A stretch of 64,000 nt of DNA, taken from NCBI GenBank assembly GCA_002900995.3, contig CM035314.1, forward strand, positions 2,763,234 to 2,827,233, written 5' to 3'. Of this stretch, positions 1 through 11,117 are shown piece by piece (position 1 is the stretch's first letter; every line of letters begins with the position of its first letter). The notes beneath the pieces are model-generated. The model searched no databases. It saw only the letters and a program-made list of their open reading frames with translations, and had not been told where the DNA came from. The DNA is from Ganoderma boninense. Taxonomy: Eukaryota > Basidiomycota > Agaricomycetes > Polyporales > Polyporaceae. Position numbers and translations under genes: made by a program.

Positions 1-658
1 TGTGACGTCGCGCACGTCAGAGGTCCTTTCCCATAACCATGGTGGCCCCATAACATACAGTGTAAGGGTGTTGCGCCGCACGTTAGTGGCGATGCCCGAT
101 GTCCACACTGCTCTTAAAGGACTATACGACTCGGAGGGTCGCCGATAGTACGCGGAGACCTCGTTGGCGCATAGCTGGCTGAGAATCTCGTTGGCAATCG
201 TGATGCGTGGAGGCGACTCGCCAGTGGACTGAAGTAAAGGGATAGCGACAAACGTGGCATGGCGCGAGAACACGCGAGTGCCATCCGGAATACATCATTA
301 CCGCCAGATCGTAAAGAAAGATTCATCGAAGAGACCCGCTACCTTTCGGTATCGGGAAATTATTTACCGATCGACGTCTTCATCCACAACCCCTAATCAC
401 TCGAGTATTTTTAGTGCTCCCTCTCTAGTGAGTATGAGTCATGGGGTTGAGAGGCCCTTCTTGGGTAGTGGTGGTTAATGGTCTCACCTAGCTGGAAGCC
501 GTTTTATGGGAATGGGCTAGCCTCGCAGCCCAAGTCGACGATCCTCTGGTGGTTTACGGGTCCGACGAAATCTTATCCTTTCAGCAGAGATTCTGGCTAT
601 GATTACGATTGCGCCATGCGTCTTTCCTTGGGATGTTTGCTAACCTCGTTTTCTCCAG
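1..658. other. upstream of xylulokinase, no gene supported
   Basis: The recognised xylulokinase coding sequence begins at 659 and its N-terminal quarter should lie here. I looked for the glycine-rich FGGY N-terminal motif (DLSTQ/DLGTQ type) and for the usual QQH-type motif before the first recognised exon and found neither. Open stretches at 254-478 and 478-620 resemble no family I know. A TTCTCCAG acceptor does sit directly before 659, so an upstream exon is or was present. Confidence 0.5.
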
Positions 659-2856
659 CAAGCGTTGGTCTGGTGGAAAGCGCCAGTCCCCCCATTACAC
701 GCACTCGACCCACGACTGCCTATCCATGCACAAATCACATCCCAATCGTTCTCGTTACAAAACAGCCCCATCGCGCAGGACACCTCGGCCCACACGCACG
801 CACTCGCCCTCGAGGCCGCTCTTGGTGGGCCCGACCTGATGGCCTCGCGCGTCGGTACATGTGCGCACCCGTCCCTTGTCGCCGCCCAGCTGCTTCGGGT
901 ACGAGAAGCGTGGCCGGACATCTGGGCGCGTACCGGGCGTGTTCAGATGGCAAGCTCGTTCATCGCCAGCTTGCTAACGGGGCAGATGGCTGGAATGGGC
1001 GAGGCAGAAGCCTCGGCGACAGGATTGTGGGTACACGCTGGGAGCCAGACGGGAGTCCAGAGCCATTGGGACGAGGGCGTGATGGAGATTGTTGGTGGTA
1101 ACAGGGAAGAGGGGCGCCGCATCTGGGCATGGCTTGGGGATGTCGACGTCTCGGGCGGGCGGAGACGCATCGGGAGCGTCTCGAGATACCTCGTGGAGCG
1201 CTTTGGTTTCGACCCAGGTTCGTCGTTCAGAGCTAGGAATGCCAGGTGATCCCATACTGATGTGGCGTACAGAGACAATTATCACCCCCTTCACATCCGA
1301 CTACCTTTCATCGTACCTCTCGTTGTGCCCGTCGCCATCGGATGCAGTACTCGCGTTCGGTCCCATGGATTCCCTAATGGCACCCGCGCCGAACTACGTC
1401 CCTACACGGCTGTACAACCTTTACCCTCATCCCGCGCAGGACGCTAGCGAGAAGAAGCGTTACGTCATTACCCTCAGCAGCAGGTAAACCCACCTTGTCG
1501 GTCTGTATCTTACGGGAAGCTGATCAACAATGATAGGAACGCGGATGTGCCTCGGGCGCTGGTGCGAGACATGTACACGAAGAGCTGGAGTGCTTTCGAC
1601 CGCCTCGTCGCCATCGTACCGCCCGGCGGTTCTATTGGGTGGGTGGACATAGCGCAGCCGGCAAGAGCACCACTGACCTCGTCCGTAGCCTGGACGATAA
1701 GCTGTTCAGCTTCTGGCTCCTGCAGGGCGATAGCTACCCATACTCGCACGTCAAGGGCATCTACCGCTTCGAGACGGGCGTGAAGGTGAACGAGTTCCGT
1801 GACCTGCGCGCGAACCCGCGCTGTTTGCTCGAGAGCCAGATCCTCTCCTTCCGCGTGCGCTGGTCGCGCACGCTCCCGACGGGTGTCTTCGGTCCCGCGT
1901 CCGGGCGCGCGCGCAACGCCAACAGCACGCCCAGCCCGATCTCGGGCGCGAGCCAGAAGCGCATGCCAGGCGTGAACAACAGCAACAACATGGGCCTGCC
2001 ATTCGACCCGTACGACTACTCGCCCCTCCCTGGGCGCATCCTCGTGACGGGCGCGGCGGCGAACTTCCCGTCGATCGCGAACCTGGCGGGGGACGTGTTC
2101 AACGCGCCCGTCATGATGCCCACGACCCAGATCGATGCGGCGCAGGCCATCCCCCATCGCAACGCACCTGCGAACGGATTCCCCGCCCGCGCGGCGCTTG
2201 GTGGTGCGTATATCGCGCGGTGGGTGTGGGGCAAGGAGAAAGGCACTCCTGCAGGTACTGGTCGCGGTGGTTTCGAGGAAGAGATACGAAGGCTTCTTGG
2301 GAAGCGTTGGACCTCGACGAACGGCGCGCCCCTGCGCACCAATGTCAACGCACCTGGAAGCACTAGCAAAGCTCCCAGCGCGGCGGGAAGTGGCGCAAGC
2401 ACGCCGTATGGTCACGGATCGCGTTCCGCGCTCGGCTCGACGGTGCTCGTGGAGGAGGAAGAGGAAGAGGTTGAGGAGATGGAGCGAGTGCAAGCGCAGA
2501 GCGGGTTTGGGCTCGGGTTCAGTGAAACGGACATCGCCAGGATCCGAACGATGACGAACTCGACCACGGGTACAACGCTCAGCGGGAGCACGCTCGGAGA
2601 GGGTCCATCCACGGCATTCACCACACCAGACTTGAACGCTCTCGCGAGCCCGAACACTGCCCAGGGCGACCCCGCGGCGACATCTTCTGCGCCATCAGCA
2701 CTGCAGCCCGTGACAGCGATGCCAACTGCAGACGCGGAGCTCCAACTCGGCCTTGCGAAGGTCGCTGAGCCGGACGTGGATGCGTTCATGTCGTACGCTG
2801 CGCTTGTCCCCGAGTACTGTCGCCTCGAAGGCTTGCTCATCAAGGCGATCGTGTGA
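659..2856 (+). CDS. XKS1: D-xylulokinase (FGGY carbohydrate kinase), N-terminus not found
   Basis: Xylulokinase phosphorylates D-xylulose to xylulose 5-phosphate, feeding pentoses from plant cell walls into the pentose phosphate pathway in the cytosol. Recognised exons are 659-1217, 1273-1483, 1537-1638 and 1689-2856; their phases agree and give 679 residues. Family landmarks in order are QALVWWK, NSPIAQDTS, VQMASSFIASLLTG, the serine-rich FTSDYLSSYLSL, PNYVPTRLYNLYPHP, VPRALVRDMYTKSW, ANPRCLLESQ and the C-terminal ATP-binding VTGAAANFPSIANLAGDVFNAP followed by ALGGAYIARWVW. An unusual Ser/Thr/Ala-rich insertion of roughly 150 residues with a run of Glu separates this core from the conserved C-terminal YAALVPEYCRLEG. 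The first exon of the family (sugar- and phosphate-binding N-terminus) is not visible upstream, so the copy may be 5'-truncated or its first exons may be too short or divergent to read by eye. Family identity is firm; completeness is not. Confidence 0.85.
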
Positions 2857-3736
2857 GCCTAGGCTCGTCTTGCCTCGCCCGCACCCCCGCTACCATGCCA
2901 CACTCCATACCGCTCACGTCTGCCACTCTTGACACCTCGCTCATACAATGTTCCATCTCAATTGCTCTCATGCGCCCATGGTCTCGCTTCCTCTGCTGCT
3001 CGTTCTGTGCTGTCGACTTGTTGTACGCAGGCCTGTGAGGAGCAGGCTGCAGGGCCGTATCCCATCATCGTCATCACCACCACCGCCGCCATTAGATGCT
3101 CTCAAGATACTCCCCTTCTTGCTATCTCGCCGTCCGTCCTAATACGGTCATTGTCGAAATCGATGCGGAGATCGAGGTTCGGGGTTCGGGGTCTGGTCGA
3201 GTTCCACAATCAGGAGCAGCTGTCTGACCACCGCTCATCCATCCACGTTCACCACCGTCTCACCTCACCCATCCAAAAAGTTGCGTAGCAAGTAGTATAT
3301 TCCCCCTGGCTGTAAACGATACCACTGACTATGATATCATGGTATACACGAAGACTTCTCTCTCACAAGCTGTAAACAACCGGAATTATTGTGTCGTATC
3401 CTTGCTGAGCGACCCCATGAGTCGCCTGACTTGATCCGTTAATTTGCCTTCCACGCCGACAGTTGATTAGTAGAGCGGATGTCGTGGAGGTAACGCTTCC
3501 CTATGGTAAGCTATCGCATGCATTTCTCATCTGATCATATGTCTGGCTGGCGACAGCTAGTCTACTTGCATGGTTGTATCAAAGGGGCTCTCTCCTCGAG
3601 TCTCTGTTCATCAGCTAGACAGTCGCGGTAGATTTCGGACATTTCCTTTGTAGGCCTGTTCGTCCGACATACCAGCCATCCATTGTGCCTCAAGTCATGT
3701 TAATGATACATCAGTCCAACATACAAACAGTGCATG
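2857..3736. other. convergent 3' intergenic region
   Basis: This AT-richer stretch lies between the 3' ends of the xylulokinase (+) and AlkB-like (-) genes. It should hold both 3' UTRs and polyadenylation sites. The short open frames show no family resemblance. Confidence 0.6.
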
Positions 3737-4803
3737 TCACGCCGCCTTTGTCGTGAAATGAAGCACATCCGATCCCTCGCCATAGTTTGCCTCCCAGTCA
3801 AAGTCGCTCTGGTGGTTCTCCGCCCCGAACGCCACAATCAGCCTCTCCGCCTCGGGGCCCCCGCGCACGACCGGCCTTGCCTCCTCCCGAGTCTTGCCCT
3901 TCGCCCCCTGCCCGTAGATCAGCTGCTCGTCCGCGGTCAAGAACGTGCCGATCGTGCGGAACGTCAGGCTGATACGCTCGCCGTTCTCGTGCAGCTCCGC
4001 GGCGTTCTTGGTCTTGGGTGGTCGCTTGTCCGTGCGGATGCTGTGCAGCCACTTGGCGTTCGTGTCGAGGCCCATGACGAAGATCGAGTTGTGCGGGAGC
4101 GGCACGCGCTGCACGCCCCGTTTCCTCGCCTTGTCCTTGTCTGGGTCTGTTTCTGGTGTCGTCGGTGGCGAGCTGTCATGTGCGGGGACGGCGTCGAGGT
4201 CGGCTTTGGGGTTCGCGAGCGCGTCCTTCTTCGTACGAAGGGTCATAAAGCGTTGCGCACCGAGGCTGATGTTCACAATCTTGGAGCCGCGCACGACATC
4301 GACGGTCTTGTCGGAGTGCTCGGAGATGTAGTCGGCCCCGGTGCGGTAGTGCTGTATGAGGACATGGTTGACAGGCTCATGAAGGAGATCCTCGATTTGT
4401 TGTCGAATACGCTCTACTGTTGGGGAGAATGGGAGACATGGAGGTGATTCATCCGCGGGGTGGCGGTATATTGGAAAACTGTTATCTGAGGCATTGAGCA
4501 TTCTGGTTTGTGCACGAGGAATATAACCGTAAGTGCTGACCTTCCATCCTCAAGGATGCCGCCCTCCTGAGCTACCAGCCTTGGCACCTCTCCGCCTGTG
4601 GCGCGTTTCAGCCCCTGCCAATCGCCCCTATTGAATGAAGACAAACCTCTGTGCATCATCGTGTTCCATTTAACCTCCTTCTTGAGATTCGCAAAGGCAG
4701 TCTCCGCCACTTGGGGTATGAGGAAATCATACAGGACGTATGAATCTCCCTCCGCGATCGTCTCTCCTGGCTTCAGAAAGTCCCGTTCGGTCAATCCAAC
4801 CAT
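3737..4803 (-). CDS. AlkB-like Fe(II)/2-oxoglutarate dioxygenase
   Basis: Members of this family oxidatively demethylate alkylated bases in DNA or RNA, using Fe(II), O2 and 2-oxoglutarate. Two exons, 4803-4541 and 4478-3737, join in phase across a 62-nt intron (GTCAGC...AACAG) and give 334 residues. The double-stranded beta-helix signature is present: HSD at about residues 142-144 (iron ligands), a distal His at about 233 (WLHS) and the 2-oxoglutarate-binding RxxxxxR at about 256-262. The preceding motifs HYRTGADYISEHSD and NISLGAQRFM are typical of ALKBH2/ALKBH3-like proteins. A low-complexity acidic insert (about 180-210, rich in Pro, Asp and Lys) interrupts the fold where fungal homologues often vary. 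The Met at 4803 was chosen as the first ATG; a TAG|GTGATATG acceptor-like site just upstream leaves room for another 5' exon. The exact substrate cannot be told from sequence. Confidence 0.85.
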
Positions 4804-6366
4804 ATCACCTACTAGTAATACCAGCAAGGCAGGTTTCAGCAGTTGTCGAAACGACGAAGAATGAAACTAGCTCCAGCTCACTGTATTTCCCTAGTTCTTC
4901 AGCACGATATGAGTGGCAAGATAAAGCAGAGATGATGTTCAGCTGAGCGTTGCGAGATGACTCTTAAAGCGAGTGTGTATTCCTCCCGCCCGCACCGCCA
5001 CGCATACCATTTCTACGTGTTCCACGTGTTCGAGTCGCTCTAGGACCGTCGGGAACGAACTAGCACCTCTGACTCGACCAAGTGGATACATGTTTGCAGC
5101 TTCTCAACTCACCGAGAAGGTTCTACGTCCGCCATGCACAGGTTGCGGTTAAAGCTGCATGCCAGGAGCGTCGGCGTCACCCTAACGGTGGGCGCTAGGT
5201 CACGTCAATTTCGCCAAACAATATCGGACTTGCGACTTTCGTCATAGACTCCATTCTCCGTCTGACACGAGGTTGGGGCTATGCTGTCAGGGTACTTGCA
5301 GGTACCTGCAAATATTAAAACGTCTGAGCTGTCACTCAGTCTCGCTCCCGTTCGATGTTGGCCTCCTCCGCCTTGCCTCCGTCACCTTGATCGCCGACAC
5401 GTTTTATTGAAACGGCAGCCTAAGCGCAAAGCTGCTTGATCGGAGCTCCATCGAGAAAATGAAAGGCACCATGTGCAGCAGATCGGTTCGCGAGCAGAAC
5501 GCCGATATTTATGAAGGGTCGCGGTCTGATCATGAGGCAGTCTCAGGGGGGATGCAGTGGACCTCTACTACTTGGGCTTGTGAAGCGTAACAAGGATAAG
5601 TAGTAATGAATCGGCAACGATATAATGACTACAATAACGGTGGGAGTATACAAACACGGGGGCGGCGTAGGCGTAAACGGTAATGACAGCGACAGGGCGA
5701 CAGGGAGCCTGTCTCTCCGAAGGGAAACGATGTGGTGGTGGTGGTGGTGATGATGATGGTTTCCGTACAAGGAACGAGAACCTGCAAAGTTGCAGCGAGG
5801 TATATGACGGGATGTATGTACTATGCAGGGGCTCCGCGGTAACTAACATGTACATCCAAGATTCCAAAGTTTAACCCGAGACCCGTGCAACAAGCAAGCA
5901 AGCGAACGAACAAGAATTCCTACCCTATAACTCTAAAAACAAGCATCATGGGAGATAAGCGGCGCTGTGACTACTACGAATTCGAACACGGGAACACACA
6001 AAGGCAGCACCAGCAAGTATGGTAATGTCGAGCAGCGGGTAATGACGGGTGGTTAGTAGGCCGGGTCGTGCATTCAGGTGGGGAGGAGGGAGGAGGGAGT
6101 AATGGGATGGGGTCATGTTAATGGTGTACTAAATAGTATAGTCGCAATGGTGACGGTAGCTCGCAGCGATACGATGCGGTAACGGGGACTCTACTCCTAC
6201 ACACCCCCAGTCCAATCGGCGTCGTCCGGGCGAGCACGCGATATGGTATTGTAGCTGCAGTCTGAGCATGCGCGCGACTCGCGAAGGCAGAGCCCCGGGC
6301 TTCCTGCCTTCCTTCCTTCCCGAAGAATCAGAGATCCATAGGTGGCCGACGTCGCCGGCGATCGGC
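4804..6366. other. intergenic region with GGT repeat
   Basis: No gene is supported. The part near 4804-5350 is probably the promoter side of the AlkB-like gene. The part near 6366 is probably the 3' UTR of the Ser/Pro-rich gene. A short GGT/GAT microsatellite lies at about 5731-5758. It produces a spurious polyhistidine open frame on the minus strand. Confidence 0.5.
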
Positions 6367-9242
6367 TCAGATAGCAACGCCGACGGTCTTGACTGACCGA
6401 AGCGACTTGGTGCTAGGCATCCGCATCATGCTCGGGCGCGGCGCGGCAGAGGCGGGTGCCGGTGGCGCGCTTGGCGTTGTGCGGTAGACCATCCCGGTGC
6501 CTGTCCTCGGCTTCAGTCTCGACGAGCTTGACGGCGGCGAGCTAGGCCCTGCAGGGCTGGGCTTGGACGGAGACAGCGACGGGAAGCCGACGCCGGCAAG
6601 TGGTGGCGCACTCGTGGCCGTCGAGGTCGAGCGAGCTGTGGTGGCTTGCGACTGGCGCAAGGCCTGGGAGGGCATCTGGCGGAGATTCGGAGCGCCCGTT
6701 GGCCCGGCGCTCACGGGGAGGGGCGAGGGTGTCGATGTGGATATTGATGCCGTGCTGGAAGGCATCCGCAGGCTCCCTTGTGCCTGAGGTAGCCGGAGAG
6801 GCCGAGGCACGCTCGGTCTACGGAGAGTCGGCGCGGGGGTGCTAGGGGAAGACTTGCTGGGGGTGTTGAGGCAGACGACATCGCGCCGCGGTGTCAGGTC
6901 CGTCAGGTTCAGCGCGTCCAGCTGTACCGGGACTGCCTTCGAGGAGGCCGAGCCCCGCCTCGGCCGGCTTTGAGTAGGTGACTCTGCAGGGGTGACGGGA
7001 GTGACGAGGCTGGCGGTGGACGAGGATGTCGACGTGGTAGTGAAGCCCATCTCGGCACCCTCATGAATGTACCCTAGCAGCTTCGTATTCGCATCCTTAT
7101 TGCGGCGACTCGACGTGCACGCGGGTGCGGACCGCAATGAAGACGTCGATCCCCGTGACATTGTCCTGGACATCGCAGATGTTGAAGACCCGCTGGACAA
7201 TGAGCTGGATGTGCTTGTCCTCCTGTTCAGGCTCGAACCAAGACGCGGACGCAACCAGGCAGTCGGTGGCGCCGACGATGGAAGGGGCTTTGGAAGCACG
7301 CCAAACTCGTCGGTGCCGCTTCTTGATACGTGACCGCCGCTGTATGAACGTGACATGGAGTTCAGACTTCGCGATGACATCGCGGAGGTTCGCTTCTGGA
7401 GGGAGCCCGTCGACATCTGCCGCACCAGGGGAGACGGGGCGTCTTCGTCTTCACTGTCGCTCCATCCGAGGCCCGTCGTGAGACCGATCCCGCCGCGCAG
7501 CATCTTACCGTCACGATGACGGACGCGCCGCTTGACCGTGTCACGCTCGTCCTTGAACAGTCCGTTCTTCGTCATGACGGAACCCGCTGCAACACGATCC
7601 CACGTCAATCACACCGCGACCGATACCCAGGAGAAACAATCGTCCACGCACCAGTGGAGGCAACGCTGAAGCAGCTCCCCGGGCGGTCGTTAGGGAGCGG
7701 CGTCGTGCCCCTGGATGAGGCGACGAGCTTCGAATTCGGCGAGAGCAGTCCATCGCGCACCATGAGTTGCCTGGATACACCCCCACACCATACCCTGTCT
7801 GTCAGCATGCGAACGCGCGCGAAGAAACGGGGGGAGCGGAACGTAAGCACGTACGGAAGCGGCGTGTGCAAGTCGAGGTCCGAATCCGAGTCGCTGCCAT
7901 CTCCGTCCAGCTCTCGGTCCAGCCGGGCCTCCTCATCTCCGTCCACAACGTCATACGGCGTGCCCGTCTCGTCGAGCGGGTTCCCATAGTCCGAGATGAA
8001 CGAGTCCTCGTTCCACGCGTCGGGCTCGTGCGCCATCGCCGTCTGCGCGTACGCAAGCTCGGTGGGAGACGCCGCCCGCACCGGCTCCCGGCCCCGTCCA
8101 GTTAAGCTAGGGAGCGACGGGACGCTGGGCGCGCTCGCCCGGTGGCCGCTCTCGCTGCTGAGCATGCTCCCCCGCCGCGACCCCGGCGCGGACTGGGCCT
8201 CGCTGAATGCCCGCTTCAAGCCTCGTGCGGAGCGCGACGTCGACCGAGAGCGCAGCCCAGACCCGTGCGACGACTTGCGCCTCGGGCGGGGCGTGGACGC
8301 GAGAATCTCCCCGATGTCCGGGCTGTTCGACCGGTCCGTGTGAGTGTGCGTGAGTGCCTGGCGTACCGAACGTGATAATGCTTGAGAAGATGCCGTAGGG
8401 GGTGGTGTCTCGGACGGAGGCGGGGGTGGCTGTGTGAGCGGTGGCGGCGGTAGTGGGGGGAGGGCCTTTTCCGCGGAATGGCGCAGTCGTCGCGGTAGCG
8501 ACCTGGTGCGCGCGTGAATGGCGATAGGGGGCAGAAGCAGGGCGGGCGCCTCGGCATCCATTTCGTCATGGAGAAGAGGGATCTCGCTCATGTCCACGGA
8601 AGAGATGGAGTCGCGGGGGTCGTAGCGCGATAGACGGCGGGTAATGCCAATGTCCAGCACCTTCTCGTCGTCGCTTAGGTGCTCGGGGAGAGGCGAGTGC
8701 ATTGAGATTTCGTCAAGTGACATACGGGTCAGGTCCGCGGCGTCTTCTTCGGCGATACGGGGCTGGATCACGGGCGACCTCTCTGTATGGCGCGGAAGCG
8801 GGACCGAAAGCGAGCTACTGGAAGAGAAGGAGCGGAGAGAACGCGAGGAATCGTAAGGGGTGCTGTTGGAAGGGGAGAGGGAAGGGGGGCTGCCGCCGTC
8901 CGCGCTGATGATGGAGTCGCGTTGAGAGTACGTCGAGCAGGATGCGACAGACATCTTGGATGTACGACGCGAGCGAGCGGCAGAGATGAACATAAGTGTC
9001 TCATGCTCGGTTATGCGAGAAGGACCGGGAACGGGTGGAAGAGGAACGGAAGGAGGACTTGATGGCGGTGGTTTAGGAGACGAAAGGAGTGGTGAGGGGG
9101 AGCGAGGCAATGATGCCGAGACATTAGGGACCAACGGCGAGGGCGGAATGAAGGATGGAGGGATGGGGAAAGCCTCGAGGAGAACGGGGACCGCAGCGCG
9201 CTTCCCGCGCACCCGCGTCTCGGTAGTGGACGTCGTGGCCAT
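6367..9242 (-). CDS. large disordered Ser/Pro-rich protein of unknown function
   Basis: Three exons, 9242-7855, 7770-7652 and 7586-6367, give 908 residues. Intron 1 is 84 nt (GTACGT...ATCCAG) and intron 2 is 65 nt (GTGCGT...TTGCAG); both join in phase. The Met at 9242 is the first in frame. Most of the protein is predicted to be unfolded: long Ser, Pro, Arg-Ser and Ser-Thr stretches and no membrane segment. One island looks constrained: just after intron 2, KDERDTVKRRVRHRDGK followed by a glycine-rich segment and GWSDSEDEDAPSP. I believe a similar block occurs in other basidiomycete proteins, but that is from memory and unchecked. Acidic DGDGSDSDSDLDL near the first junction and many RxxS-like sites suggest phosphorylation, which is inference. 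No enzymatic motif was found, so no function is assigned. Confidence 0.75.
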
Positions 9243-10472
9243 GGTGGACTACCTGTCTACAAGCCGGTCAGCGACATCCTTTGTGCACTTAGGCGTTAGT
9301 GAGGCGCGATTGTCAGGCGAATGTTTATGATCTACATGATGTAGCCAATCTGTGTTTGTCAAGCTGCGCCGCGCCCAAGCTCAACGCCGCAATTTCGCCA
9401 TTACCGGGCGTGTCATACTCCGAAGAGCGACCGCGCCGCGCTCTCTGAAGAGTAGCAGATACTCATCGAGCCAATACCCGCCACGAGGCAGGGGCAATGT
9501 CAGACAAAACTGCGAGACTCACGTTGACTCCCAATCTAAAACCCACAGTGACACTGGTCTACAAACAAGAACGGCTTGTGCCAAAGGTGGTTGTGGAGGG
9601 CGTGAACGCGCCGTTAGAGGTTGATCGGAGTCCAGGGTGTCTGTGGTTGGCGGTGAGACACTGCAATGGCGGGAGAGAAGACTGGAAAACACGTACTAGA
9701 GAACGGTAGCGTAGCGGGGGGGTATCGTCGTAATTTTCGGGAAGGGTGCCTTGCCAGAAGAGGGTATCCAATTGTGCCCGAGCCGCCCGTACGGCATGCG
9801 CGCGATCCGGGAGTCGAGGGACGCGCGATGGGGGGCAAGACTCCTGGCAGACAACGTCGAGGGCGGGCGGGGAAGCGAGGAGGGTGGAGGAAGGAGGAAA
9901 GCGAGCCAGGGAGTCTCACCACCGCATCGGTGGTGGGCAGCACAAGCGTTCGCTAGCGGGCTCAAAAGCAAGCGACATTCCCAGCCAGCGCCTCCGACGC
10001 CCCCTGCTTGGTACCGGCCTCTTCCATCACCTTCCCAAAATCTCCACGGCCACACGCACATGCACCCTTCATCAGGCTCTCCCGACGGCGTCCGGCGATG
10101 CTATTCTCGTGCACAGGATCGCCGTATGCGGCCATTCATTGGTCGGCCACAGATGCCAGTACTAGCGGGGCGGGCAGAATGCCATCCCGCCGCTACGCTG
10201 ACCTCGCACATCCCCGATTGTGGCGTGCGCCATCACCAATCTGACAGTGTAAAAGACGAGGGTGGAAATCCTTCTTCCTCTTCCATCTCCCGGTTATTCC
10301 CTGTCCAGCCGCTCCATAAGTACCGCACCATCGATGACTATCAAACCTCCGGTGACACTGGACAGGTCTTCGGCCGACTACGTCTGACGCTTGGAAGGAT
10401 GTTGTTTTTCAGGATAAGTACGTATGGACTTTCAACACCGCCATTCCTTTTCCAGTAGCAGCCGCTCCCAAA
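9243..10472. other. promoter side of the Ser/Pro-rich gene, no further gene
   Basis: The part next to 9243 should hold the promoter and 5' UTR of the minus-strand gene. Overlapping open frames on both strands at 9.5-10.4 kb are GC-driven, mutually exclusive and unlike any family I know. Confidence 0.45.
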
Positions 10473-11117
10473 ATGGGACGCCCTGTGGTGACGCACTGGT
10501 ATGTACCTGGGCGAGGAATAACTTTATCATTTTTTCTGACATCAGGACACGAAGTAGTACTATCATTGCACGGATACGCCGTCGGTCGACGCGTGTGGTC
10601 GTCCGTACGTTCTCGACAATATGAAGAACGCCTCGATGGTAGGACTCAATTTATGGAACCTTTAAAGTTGCTTCGCGAGAGACTGCTCAATGGTTGGTAC
10701 ACTGAAAGGTACCGTATTGGCGTGTCCATCGTCTGGACATGTCCGTTGACTTGCGATAACAGGAAGCTGGTCTCTTCTAGTTCCTTCCGGTCACCGCCCC
10801 GCATGTATCACATCGTGCATGAGTCAATCCGAACTCAATCCCGGTTCAAACATCGCCTGTTGTCAACATCCACGGACTTGAGGATCATGGGCGACTCTGT
10901 CCGTGTCGTACGATCCCATTCGACGACGAAGCTCCCGCGACTCGTCACTGACAGTCAAAATGCTGCGAGGTCGATAGCTTGGACGACGTCGGCGTCCATT
11001 CATGACGGTACACCTGAGCAACTTGAACAGGCCTTGGGTTCGCGCCAACTCAATCCTGATGTTGATGGAACTCATAACGTCTGGACACAGATCCTGGATG
11101 CAGATACCTCTTTGTAA
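10473..11117 (+). CDS. unrecognised 214-residue open frame, doubtful
   Basis: This is an uninterrupted frame in an otherwise gene-poor stretch. The predicted product is basic (many Arg), has no signal peptide, no membrane segment and no motif that I recognise. The other frames of the same stretch also look protein-like in places, which suggests either a decayed spliced gene or chance. No neighbour gives functional context. It is listed because it is the longest frame between 9.3 and 15 kb, not because coding is demonstrated. Confidence 0.15.
   Translation: MGRPVVTHWYVPGRGITLSFFLTSGHEVVLSLHGYAVGRRVWSSVRSRQYEERLDGRTQFMEPLKLLRERLLNGWYTERYRIGVSIVWTCPLTCDNRKLVSSSSFRSPPRMYHIVHESIRTQSRFKHRLLSTSTDLRIMGDSVRVVRSHSTTKLPRLVTDSQNAARSIAWTTSASIHDGTPEQLEQALGSRQLNPDVDGTHNVWTQILDADTSL

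Noticed and set aside
1510..2493. 327-codon minus-strand open frame
   Set aside because: It is antisense to the xylulokinase exons, Arg-rich and unlike any family; a GC-driven shadow.
5543..5770. Minus-strand frame with nine consecutive His
   Set aside because: It comes from a GGT/GAT microsatellite in non-coding DNA; no homology or gene structure.
8216..8569. 117-codon minus-strand frame inside 6367-9242
   Set aside because: An out-of-frame shadow of exon 1 of the Ser/Pro-rich gene.
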